From Streptomyces bikiniensis (lineage in GTDB: Bacteria; Actinomycetota; Actinomycetes; Streptomycetales; Streptomycetaceae), in contig JNWL01000022.1 in assembly GCA_000716465.1 (NCBI GenBank), positions 1-64,000 of the forward strand: a DNA stretch of 64,000 nt, given 5' to 3'. Shown here piece after piece: positions 16,684-23,842 of the stretch (positions are counted from its first letter, which is position 1; each line of letters starts with the position of its first letter). Position numbers and translations under genes: made by a program. A model generated the notes under the pieces. It was not told the origin of the DNA, searched no databases, and saw only the letters and a program-made list of their open reading frames with translations.

Positions 16684-17156
16684 GGCATCGCGCGGCGGGC
16701 GGCGGGACGGAACGGCCCACGGGCCGCCCCCGCCGCCCGCCGCCTTTTCGTCTCTCCTCGCCGCCCCCGCGTCGCCCCTTCGTCTCCCCTCGCGGCCCGC
16801 TCGTCCCCCCTTGCCGCCTCCCCGGGCCGCGCCGAGCCGGGACCGCGCCGGTCTTCGAACCGTACCGAGCCGTCTGTTTATGGCGCGAAGTCGTGGGTCG
16901 AAGGCCCTCGGCCTCCCCCGGAGGACCCCCGAAAGCGTACCCCCTAGTCCGGAAACAGCCTTTCGCCACGGGTGACTTCTCAGCCAGTGGCGAAAAACCG
17001 ATGCGCGGATAACCGGACAAAGGGGGTGAATCACCCCGATATCCCAGGAGGTGATTCCGTACCCTACGGTTTCTTATTGACATGCCTACGGGGGTCTTTT
17101 CTAATCATCGAGAGTCATCCCGCGCGCAGACACCGCACAGGCACTGAGGGGGCAAG
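16684..17156. promoter_or_regulatory. Long regulatory region upstream of the SARP gene
   Basis: 473 bp without a gene. From about 16960 onward the base composition is clearly less GC-rich than the surroundings. It contains an inverted repeat GGGGTGA-A-TCACCCC (17023-17037) and two 11-bp direct repeats differing at two positions, GGGGGTGAATC (17022-17032) and GGAGGTGATTC (17047-17057), 25 bp apart. SARP proteins bind direct repeats near -35 elements, so autoregulation is possible but unproven. The first half holds nothing recognisable. Confidence 0.5.
17077..17105 (+). promoter_or_regulatory. Near-consensus promoter of the SARP gene
   Basis: TTGACA (17077-17082), 17-bp spacer, TCTAAT (17100-17105). 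This is six of six and five of six matches to the vegetative sigma consensus, unusual for a Streptomyces gene. The GTG start lies about 50 bp downstream. Confidence 0.7.
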
Positions 17157-18038
17157 GTGGACGTCCGGATCCTGGGGGGACTGTCGGTACGTGAGAACGG
17201 GGTGTCGATCACCCCGACGGCGGCCGTGCCCCGGCAGCTCCTCGCCCTGCTCACGGCCAGCGCCGACCAGGTCGTCCCCGTGACGGTCCTGACCGAGGAG
17301 CTGTGGCCGTCCGGCGCGCCGCGCGGCGCCCGCGCCGAGCTCCAGGCCCACATAGCCGGGCTGCGCGCCCTCATCGCGGACGCCCTGCGCGGCACCGGTC
17401 CCGCCGACCCGCGGGCCGGCTGGTCCGACCGGCGCACCGCCGACGCGGTCCTCGTCTCCCAGCCCGGCGGCTACCGGCTCGACACCGGAGGCGGCGCCCA
17501 CGACGTCTGGCAGTTCGAGCGCGCGGCCGGCGCCGGCTACCGGGCCATGGAGGCCGGCGACCTCCCGCGCGCCGCGCTCCGCCTCGGCGAGGCCCTGGCC
17601 CTGTGGCGCGGCGACCCCTACGCGGGCGTCGCCGCCGGGCCCCGCCTCCGCAGGGAGATCGAGCGCCTCGAAACCTCCCGGCTCAGCGTCCTCGACCAGT
17701 GGCTCGAAGCACAGCTCGGCCTCGGCCGGCACGCCGAACTCGTCCCGGAGCTCACCGGACTCGTCGCCCGCCACCGCACCAACGAGCCCCTGCACGCCCA
17801 CCTCATGGCCGCCCTGCTGCGCTGCGGCCAGCACGACCAGGCCCTCGTCGTCTACGAACGGCTGCGCCTCGCCCTCAAGGCGGAGAGCGGCATGGAGCCC
17901 TCGGCGCGGCTGCGGCGCCTCCAGCGCTCGGTCCTGGCCGGACGGCACACCGGCGGGCGGCCCGTCCCCGGTCTCCGGGTCCCCGCCCAGTACGCCCCGG
18001 CCCGCCCCCGCCTCGTCCCGGCGGGCTCCGTCGGCTGA
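17157..18038 (+). CDS. SARP-family transcriptional regulator (BTAD domain)
   Basis: 293 residues, the classic small SARP layout: an N-terminal winged-helix of the OmpR kind (VRILGGLSVRENG ... LTEELWPSGAP, about residues 1-100) and a bacterial transcriptional activation domain (about 115-255; QFERAAGAGYRAMEAGD, then ALWRGDPYAGV, LVARHRTNEPLHAHLMAALLR, YERLRLAL). SARPs usually activate antibiotic gene clusters, but no biosynthetic cluster lies next to this one, so its target is elsewhere or it has a global role. GTG start at 17157 behind GAGGGGGCAAG. It has its own strong promoter and a long upstream region. Confidence 0.9.
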   Translation: MDVRILGGLSVRENGVSITPTAAVPRQLLALLTASADQVVPVTVLTEELWPSGAPRGARAELQAHIAGLRALIADALRGTGPADPRAGWSDRRTADAVLVSQPGGYRLDTGGGAHDVWQFERAAGAGYRAMEAGDLPRAALRLGEALALWRGDPYAGVAAGPRLRREIERLETSRLSVLDQWLEAQLGLGRHAELVPELTGLVARHRTNEPLHAHLMAALLRCGQHDQALVVYERLRLALKAESGMEPSARLRRLQRSVLAGRHTGGRPVPGLRVPAQYAPARPRLVPAGSVG

Positions 18039-18226
18039 CGGCCCGTCGGCCCCGGACCCGGGTGAGAACCCCTCGGCCGCCCCGGCGGGGACCCCTCCGG
18101 CGCCCCGGCGGGAACTACGTGCCGCAGTTCACCGTTGACCGGTTCCCGAAGCCGAATTAGTTTCGGCGGACAGGACGGGTTTCCTCCCAGGTGCCCGATT
18201 TTGCTCGACATACGGGAGCTCGGACC

Positions 18227-20257
18227 ATGACCACGCACGGCGCGGACGGAGCCGGTGGTGCGGACCCGCTGCTCACGGTCCTCGAACTCCTCGCCCGGCA
18301 GGCCCCGTCCGCCCGCTTCGACGCCCTCCTCGACGAGGCCCGCCGCGACGGCCTCGGCCCCGAGAAGCTCGGCCGCCTGGAGCGGGCCGTCGTCCTCGCC
18401 GGCCAGGTCCACGCCGAACGCGCCCACGAAGCGCGCCGCGAGGCCGGGCTCGAGGCCCTCGCCGACACCGCCCGCGACCTGACCCTCTCCTACGACCTCG
18501 ACGGACTGCTGCACGTCATCACCCGCCGCGCCCGCCGGCTCCTCGGCCTCGACCTGGCGTACGTCACCCTGCGCGGCCCGCACGGCTCCTGCTACGTCCA
18601 CACCACCGAGGGCACGCGCCCCGGCCGCGCCGAGGGCCCCCGCCTCGCCCCCGGCCTCAGGATCGCCGAGGGGTACGGGCTCGGCGGCGCCGTCCAGCTC
18701 CACGGCGTGCCCGTCTGGACCCCGGACTACCTCGCCGACGAGCGGTTCGCCCCCTCCGGCTCCCTCGACGCGGGCGTCCACGCCCCCGCCTTCGACGAGG
18801 CCGCCGAGGCGGCCCTGCGCGCCGAGGGGCTGCACGCGATCGTGGCCGCCCCGCTGCGCAGCGGCGACACCGTCGTCGGCACCCTCTTCGGGGCGGACCG
18901 GCGCGTCCGCCACCACACCTCCGAGGAGATCGGGCTCCTGGCCGCGCTCGCGGACCTGGCCGCCCTCGCCGTCGAGAAGGCCGGCCTCCTCGACCGGACC
19001 CGGGCCGAGGTCTCCGAACTGGAGCGGGACAGCGCCCGGGTGCGCACCCGGCTCACCCGGATGCGGCACGTCAGCGAGGCCCACGGCCGCATCATGAACC
19101 TGGTCCTCGCGGGCGGCGACCTGCGCAGCGTGGCCAAGGCCGCCGCCGACGCCCTCGACGCGAGCGTCCTGATCCGGGACCCCGGCGGCCGGTCCCTCGC
19201 CCTGGTCGGGGAGGTCCCCGGCCTCGACGAGGAGGCCGCCGAGGAGGCGGTCGAGAAGGCCTCGCTCGACGCCCACGCCCGCCGCCGCCCGGTCCTCGCC
19301 GCCGACGACATCTGGGTCGCGCCGGTCATCGCGGGCTCCGAGGACCTCGGCGGCCTCGTGGTCCACGCCGCCGGCGGACTCACCGGGGAGGACGAACGGC
19401 TCCTCGAACTCGCCGCCCAGTCCGTCGCCTTCCTCCTCCTCATGCGGCGCTCCACGGCCGTCGCGGAGGGCCCCGTCCGCGACGAACTCCTCGACGACCT
19501 CATCGCGGACCCGCCGCACGCGCCGCAGCAGATCGCCCAGCGGGCCGGCCGCCTCGGCGTCGACCTGCGCCGGCCGCACGTCCTCGTGCTCGCCCGGCCC
19601 GAGGGCGGCGAGCAGGGCCGGGCGGTCGTGTGGGCGTCCTCGTACGCGTACCGCCTCTCCGGGCTGAAGACCGTGCAGGGCGGCTGCATCGTGCTGCTGC
19701 TGCCGGGGGACGACGCCTCGGCCGCCGCCCGGGCCGTCGCCGCCGAGCTGTCCCCGCTGCTCGGGCACCCCGTCTCCGTCGCCTCCGCCGGGCCCGGCTG
19801 GAGCCCGGACGCCGTCGGGCGGATGCACCGGGAGGCCTGGCGCTGCCTCGACGCGATGAGCGCCCTCGGCGGCACCGGCTCCGCCGCCTCCGTGCGGGAC
19901 CTGGGCTTCCTGGGGCTGCTGCTCTCCGACGACAACGACGTGGACGGCTTCGTGGAGTCCGCGATCGGGCCCGTGCTCGACTACGACGCCGAGCGGTTCA
20001 CCGACCTCACGCACACCCTGGAGGCGTACTTCGCCTCGGGCGGCAGTCCGACGAACGCCGCCGAGGCGCTGCACGTGCACCCCAACACGGTCTCCCGCCG
20101 CCTGGAGCGGATCGGTGACCTCCTCGGGCCCGAGTGGCAGAAGCCCGGCCAGGTCCTGGAGGTGCAGCTGGCGCTCCGGCTCCAGCGCACCCGGGAGGCC
20201 CTGGCCCGCGGCCGCGTCACCCCCGAACCGCCCTGCCCCCGGGAGCGCGGCGCCTGA
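18227..20257 (+). CDS. GAF-domain PucR-type transcriptional regulator
   Basis: 676 residues. A GAF sensor domain occupies about residues 80-240 (ARDLTLSYDLDGLLHVI, then HAIVAAPLRSGDTVVGTLFG), a middle region resembles the CdaR/GGDEF-like part of PucR proteins, and the C-terminus has the PucR helix-turn-helix (LEAYFASGGSPTNAAEALHV and HPNTVSRRLERIG, about 595-635). The ATG at 18227 was chosen with GGGAG upstream; a GTG at 18191 lacks a site. In other bacteria PucR controls purine breakdown, and urate oxidase lies 2 kb away, so a link is possible but not shown. The stop codon lies inside the first unit of a tandem repeat. Confidence 0.87.
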   Translation: MTTHGADGAGGADPLLTVLELLARQAPSARFDALLDEARRDGLGPEKLGRLERAVVLAGQVHAERAHEARREAGLEALADTARDLTLSYDLDGLLHVITRRARRLLGLDLAYVTLRGPHGSCYVHTTEGTRPGRAEGPRLAPGLRIAEGYGLGGAVQLHGVPVWTPDYLADERFAPSGSLDAGVHAPAFDEAAEAALRAEGLHAIVAAPLRSGDTVVGTLFGADRRVRHHTSEEIGLLAALADLAALAVEKAGLLDRTRAEVSELERDSARVRTRLTRMRHVSEAHGRIMNLVLAGGDLRSVAKAAADALDASVLIRDPGGRSLALVGEVPGLDEEAAEEAVEKASLDAHARRRPVLAADDIWVAPVIAGSEDLGGLVVHAAGGLTGEDERLLELAAQSVAFLLLMRRSTAVAEGPVRDELLDDLIADPPHAPQQIAQRAGRLGVDLRRPHVLVLARPEGGEQGRAVVWASSYAYRLSGLKTVQGGCIVLLLPGDDASAAARAVAAELSPLLGHPVSVASAGPGWSPDAVGRMHREAWRCLDAMSALGGTGSAASVRDLGFLGLLLSDDNDVDGFVESAIGPVLDYDAERFTDLTHTLEAYFASGGSPTNAAEALHVHPNTVSRRLERIGDLLGPEWQKPGQVLEVQLALRLQRTREALARGRVTPEPPCPRERGA

Positions 20258-20390
20258 ACGGGGGCCGGACCGGGGCCTGATCGGGAGGCCTGAATGGAAG
20301 GCCTGAGCGGGAGGCTTGATCGGGAAGCCTGATCGGGGGGCCCGAATGGAAGGCCCGAGCAGGAGGCTTGACGGGAAGCCCGGACGGGGC
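20254..20390. repeat. 13-bp repeat organised in two 52-bp super-units, beginning at the PucR-gene stop
   Basis: Degenerate 13-mers of the form CTGANCGGGAGGC. From 20277 four types follow in order (CTGATCGGGAGGC, CTGAATGGAAGGC, CTGAGCGGGAGGC, TTGATCGGGAAGC), and the same order comes again from 20329 to 20379 with small changes, so a 52-bp block has been duplicated. Two shorter degenerate units (20254-20276) precede; the TGA of the first is the actual stop codon of the regulator gene. Confidence 0.85.
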
Positions 20391-20418
20391 CGGTCGTCGC
20401 CCGGTGGGCCTCCGGTCC

Positions 20419-21696
20419 TCAGCTCGCCGTCCGCCGCGCGCCGTAGCCGGGGCCGTACCCCCGCGCCGAGCCGTAACCCGACTCCCACTGCCCGGACAGG
20501 ACCGTCGCCGCGTGCGCCGCCGACGCCAGGGTGATGTGGCGGTGCCAGCCGCGGAACGAACGGCCCACGAAGTCCCGGAGGCCCGCCTCCTCCCCGACCT
20601 CGGCGAAGTCCCGCTCCACCCGGCGGACGAGCTTGGTCAGGCGCAGCAGGGTGCCCGCCTGCGAACCGGTCAGGTCGCTGATCCACACCCGGGACGGGGC
20701 CCGCCGCGGGTCGTCCCACTCGCCGAGCAGCACCAGCGGGCGCATCCGCTCCCCGCCCGGCGTCGGCAGCGCCACCCGGACGGCCGTGGCGAGCGAGGTG
20801 CGCGAGGTCCGCACGCCCCCCACCGTGTCCACCCAGCTCACCGGCCGGCGCAGTCCCTTGAGGGACTCCAGTATCTGCACGGCGGACAGCGGGCCCGCCC
20901 CGAAGCCGGGCAGCGAGCGGTCCGCGATCGCGAGCCGGGAGCCCGGGCCGATCCGGGCCACGACCGGCACCCCGGCCCCGGCGAGCCGGGCGAGCGCCGA
21001 CCGGCCCGCGCCGCCCCGGATGTCGATGAGGACCGGCTTGCGGCTGATGTCGGGCCAGCGGGCGGTGTCGAGCGCCGCTGAGACCGCGCACTCCTCCATG
21101 GTCTCCTCGCCGGCCTCCTCGGGGACCTCCGCGCGGTCGCGCCGCTTCCGGTCGTTCACCCAGGGGTCCGGCAGGAAGAGGCGCCAGTTGACCGGGACGC
21201 TCAGGTCCTCGCCCGCGAACCACACGCCGAAGGCCTGCTGCCCGTGGAAGACCTGCCCGCGCTCCGGGTCGAAGCGCCGGTCCACGCCCACCGAGTGCTC
21301 CCCGGCCTTCGGGATCGGCATCGGCCGCACCACCCACGCCTGCGGGCAGCCGTTCCGCTCCAGGTGGCGGCCGAGCGCCGCCCGCATGGGCTGCCAGTCC
21401 CAGGTGGAGCTGGAGACGAAGTGGTGCAGGCTCTGCTCGGCGGCGGGACCGCCGATCTGCGCGGCGATGTTGCGGATCGACTTGCGGCCCTGCGCGGTGA
21501 GCAGGCCGTGCAGGTACTGCTCGGCCTTCAGGCGCTGGTCGCGGCGGGCGAAGTTGGAGAAGAGCGCGGCACACAGCTCGGCGTAGACGCCCTCGCGCGC
21601 GGCGGCCGCGCCGGCGGACCCGAAGGCGCCCAGGGAGACGGCCGGGGCGACGGTCCCGATGGCGGCCCTGCGCTTGGTTGCGACGGATGTACTCAC
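20419..21696 (-). CDS. IS701-like transposase-derived protein, probably catalytically dead (domesticated)
   Basis: 425 residues related over their length to IS701/IS4-type DDE transposases: PIPKAGEHSVGV, the block VNWRLFLPDPWVND, the strand PVLIDIRGGAG, and the C-terminal GLRDFVGRSFRGWHRHITL. Active members have two aspartates just before the F/I-P-K of the first block (DDTGFPK); here the positions are Arg124 and Pro125 (VVRPMPIPK), so the first catalytic carboxylate is missing. The GTG at 21696 has AGGAG six bases upstream. No terminal inverted repeats or target duplication were found, and the codon use equals that of the neighbours. It is best read as a resident protein with a DNA-related role, not a mobile element. 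Confidence 0.8.
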   Translation of the reverse strand: MSTSVATKRRAAIGTVAPAVSLGAFGSAGAAAAREGVYAELCAALFSNFARRDQRLKAEQYLHGLLTAQGRKSIRNIAAQIGGPAAEQSLHHFVSSSTWDWQPMRAALGRHLERNGCPQAWVVRPMPIPKAGEHSVGVDRRFDPERGQVFHGQQAFGVWFAGEDLSVPVNWRLFLPDPWVNDRKRRDRAEVPEEAGEETMEECAVSAALDTARWPDISRKPVLIDIRGGAGRSALARLAGAGVPVVARIGPGSRLAIADRSLPGFGAGPLSAVQILESLKGLRRPVSWVDTVGGVRTSRTSLATAVRVALPTPGGERMRPLVLLGEWDDPRRAPSRVWISDLTGSQAGTLLRLTKLVRRVERDFAEVGEEAGLRDFVGRSFRGWHRHITLASAAHAATVLSGQWESGYGSARGYGPGYGARRTAS

Positions 21697-21866
21697 GACA
21701 CTCCTGCCCGAAGGTTGCGCAGCTCCTTCCCGCTGCACCACCACCGTCGCCCGTCACCGCCCCCGGGGACGAGGTGTACCCGGCACCCGATTCGGCCGCC
21801 GGATGGTGGCCGGACCACCGCCCCCTCCTTCCGCGCAGGTCACAGCCCTCCCGGCGATCCCGCGAC

Positions 21867-21925
21867 GGGCCTTCCGGCAAGGCCCCGCGGGGCCTCCGCG
21901 AGGCCTTCGGGGAGGCCTCGCGGAG
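21867..21925 (-). terminator. Cluster of three overlapping palindromes downstream of urate oxidase
   Basis: GGGCCTT-CCGGC-AAGGCCC (21867-21885) overlaps GGCCCCGCGGGGCC (21881-21894), which abuts CTCCGCGAGGCCT-TCGGGG-AGGCCTCGCGGAG (21894-21925). The last has a perfect 13-bp stem and six-base loop. Read on the minus strand the array follows urate oxidase by about 145 bp. Nothing else was seen in the 374-bp gap 21697-22070. Confidence 0.7.
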
Positions 21926-22070
21926 AACTGACAGACTCACCGGCCGGACTTTGACCCGTCGCGCTGCGTGGCCGGACCATCGCGGAGCGGGGCGGCACGG
22001 GCCGGTCCGGTCAAGGCCCCAGGCCGGGAACCGGACCCGTGCGCCCCGCCTTCCGCCGGAGGCTCCCGGC

Positions 22071-22988
22071 TCAGGCGGTGATCCAGTCGCTCGTCGCGAT
22101 CACCGGCTGGACGCCCTGGCGGTGGACGGTGCCCTCGATGAGGCCGTACATCCGGTCGGCCGCGAAGTACACCTCGTTGTCGTTCTTCAGGCCGAACGGC
22201 TCCAGGTCCACCAGGAAGTGGTGCTTGTTCGGCAGGTTGAGCCGCACCTCGTTGACCGTGGCGACGTGGTCCAGGACCCGGTCCGCCATCGCGTGCAGCG
22301 TCTGCTGGAGCGAGTAGCTGTACGTCTCCGCGAACGCCTCCAGCATGTGCCGGCGCACCTTCTCGTACGAGCGGTCCCAGTCGTGCTCCGGGTCGGCCGC
22401 CGCCGTGGCCGAGTGCGCCCATCGGGCGGTGACCTTGGTGGCCAGGATCCGGTCGTACGCCTCCTGGAGCGTCGTGTACCGGTCCTTGATGAAGCCGTGG
22501 AACTCGGAGTTGGTCGAGTTCATCACCGTCAGCTCCTTCAGGCCCGAGAGGACCTGGAGGCCGGTGGTGTCCGAGTACGTGACCTGCGCGGTGCGGACCT
22601 CCTGGCCCTTGCGGACGAAGGAGTGCTGCTCCTTGCGCGTCGGGACCGGGATCCGCTCCCAGGCGAACTCCTCGACCCGGACCTGCGCCTCGTGGACGAC
22701 CGGCTGCGAGGTCACGAAGTGCCGGGCGAGGTGGATCGCGAAGGCCTCGGGGGAGGCGACGCCGTGCTCCTTGGCGAAGGCGTAGACCGTGTTCTTGGTG
22801 GTGTCGGTCGGCAGGCAGTTTCCGTTGTCGCCGGTCAGGTGCACGTCGCGGTACTCGCCGCGCAGCGCCACCGACACGTTCAGGTCGCGGATCTCGTGCC
22901 AGGCCCCGTCGTCGCCCTTGCGGGTCACGGTGACGATGCGGTTCTCGGCCTTGCCGTACTGGTTCTGTGCCAGGACGTGCTTGCTCAT
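22071..22988 (-). CDS. pucL: Urate oxidase (factor-independent urate hydroxylase)
   Basis: Oxidises urate to 5-hydroxyisourate with oxygen and no cofactor. Both halves of the tunnel-fold enzyme are present: QNQYGKAENRIVTVTR at the start, the catalytic-threonine segment LPTDTTKNTVYAFAKEHG, HFVTSQPVVHEAQV, and the C-terminal RLNLPNKHHFLVDLEPFG with the conserved histidine. 305 residues, the normal length. ATG at 22988. The allantoin genes that usually sit beside it in Streptomyces (uraH, uraD, allantoinase) are absent from this window, so it stands alone here. Confidence 0.93.
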   Translation of the reverse strand: MSKHVLAQNQYGKAENRIVTVTRKGDDGAWHEIRDLNVSVALRGEYRDVHLTGDNGNCLPTDTTKNTVYAFAKEHGVASPEAFAIHLARHFVTSQPVVHEAQVRVEEFAWERIPVPTRKEQHSFVRKGQEVRTAQVTYSDTTGLQVLSGLKELTVMNSTNSEFHGFIKDRYTTLQEAYDRILATKVTARWAHSATAAADPEHDWDRSYEKVRRHMLEAFAETYSYSLQQTLHAMADRVLDHVATVNEVRLNLPNKHHFLVDLEPFGLKNDNEVYFAADRMYGLIEGTVHRQGVQPVIATSDWITA

Positions 22989-23017
22989 GTGCTGCTCAGC
23001 TCCCGCGGGTACGTGGA

Positions 23018-23032
23018 TACGGATATCCCGTA
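23018..23032. promoter_or_regulatory. Palindrome upstream of urate oxidase, candidate operator
   Basis: TACGGATATCCCGTA: arms TACGG and CCGTA about a five-base centre, 30 bp before the start codon and downstream of the proposed promoter. Position suits a repressor site. Not matched to a known regulator. Confidence 0.35.
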
Positions 23033-23145
23033 CGCCCGGCGTCCAGCGTCCCCGTCGTCCCGAGGGTCCGCTCCCCGCCGTCCGGCCCGTGAACGGCGGA
23101 CCGCCCCGGGACTGACGAGCATCCCGGTCCGTAGGTGTGGCCTCG

Positions 23146-23174
23146 AAGATATGTGCACTTCCGGCGGCTTGCAA
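23146..23174 (-). promoter_or_regulatory. Candidate promoter of urate oxidase
   Basis: On the minus strand TTGCAA (23174-23169), 17-bp spacer, TATCTT (23151-23146); four of six matches in each element. The leader would be about 150 nt. The remaining part of the 379-bp gap 22989-23367 holds nothing recognisable. Confidence 0.45.
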
Positions 23175-23367
23175 TGGGTGCGTGACGGCGGGGCCCGGGC
23201 GTCAGGAGGGCGTCAAGGAGCGTACGGGAGGCGTCGAGAAGGAGACGTACGGCGTCAGGGGGCCGTCGACGGGGGCGGTGGACGGCCCGGGCGGGGTTTT
23301 CCTCGTCCCGTCCGAGAACCTCCGTCCCGCGCCCCGCGGCCGGGACCCTCTCCACCCGGGGGTCACG

Positions 23368-23451
23368 ATGGCCGACGCGGCCTTCGCCGCCACCACGATC
23401 GCGGTCCTCGCGCCGGTGGCCCTCGTCGCCAAGGGGGTGGCCAGGCAGTGA
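23368..23451 (+). CDS. 27-residue membrane peptide resembling the small ORF before kdpF
   Basis: MADAAFAATTIAVLAPVALVAKGVARQ would be a single hydrophobic helix with a basic end. Actinobacterial and other kdp operons often begin with a tiny membrane peptide of just this form directly before kdpF. GGGGG lies before the ATG. Its TGA overlaps the next GTG (GTGA at 23448-23451), so the two are translationally coupled. No kdpA follows, so the peptide is probably left over from a lost operon; it may still be translated. Confidence 0.5.
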   Translation: MADAAFAATTIAVLAPVALVAKGVARQ

Positions 23452-23517
23452 GCGCCGAGAGCATCGCCGGTCTCCTGGTGGCCGCCGGCCTCCTGGGCCA
23501 CCTCGTCCTCGCCCTCT
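23448..23517 (+). pseudogene. kdpF: kdpF-like remnant without the rest of the Kdp operon
   Basis: The first 23 residues (VSAESIAGLLVAAGLLGH then LVLAL) match KdpF, the 29-residue stabilising subunit of the potassium-importing KdpFABC ATPase. KdpF normally ends a few residues later (PERF); here the frame continues into unrelated sequence, and kdpA, kdpB, kdpC are all absent. The departure from homology coincides with the end of the winged-helix remnant on the other strand, so a deletion junction lies at about 23517-23537. Confidence 0.6.
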
Positions 23518-23533
23518 CCGCCGTCGGCGTCCT

Positions 23534-23642
23534 CCTCCACCTGCTCCAGCGGGCGCAGGGCGTCCTCGACGCCGATCCGCTTGCGGCCGAGGAGCAACTG
23601 CCGGGCGAGGGTGGAGCGGTTGAGGGCGCGCGGGGTGATCAC
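23534..23642 (-). pseudogene. N-terminal remnant of an AlkZ/YcaQ-like winged-helix protein
   Basis: The minus strand reads VITPRALNRSTLARQLLL then GRKRIGVEDALRPLEQ, which corresponds to the start of the winged-helix DNA-binding / crosslink-repair glycosylase family (usual form TPRALNRATLARQLLL). After about 36 residues the homology stops and the sequence is the kdpF remnant read backwards. The rest of this roughly 370-residue family is not in the window. Confidence 0.65.
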
Positions 23643-23842
23643 CGTGGGGCGATTCTCCCGCGCGGGGAGGGAGTTCGAACGTGTCTCCGTTTTGGTGGGG
23701 GATCTGCGCGTTCACTCGGGGGTCACCCCGGTGTCGTGCACGCGTCGCTCCGTGTTGTGGCCGGAAACAGACCATGGGCCCGCCGTCACCGGCGCCGTTC
23801 CCCATGTCCGCAGTTCCGTGTGCTCCGAGGGAGTTCCCCCAG

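Noticed and set aside
17157..18038. SARP gene as part of an antibiotic gene cluster
   Set aside because: No polyketide, peptide or terpene biosynthesis genes lie in the window.
20419..21696. Active insertion sequence
   Set aside because: First catalytic aspartates missing, no terminal inverted repeats or target duplication found, host-like codon use.
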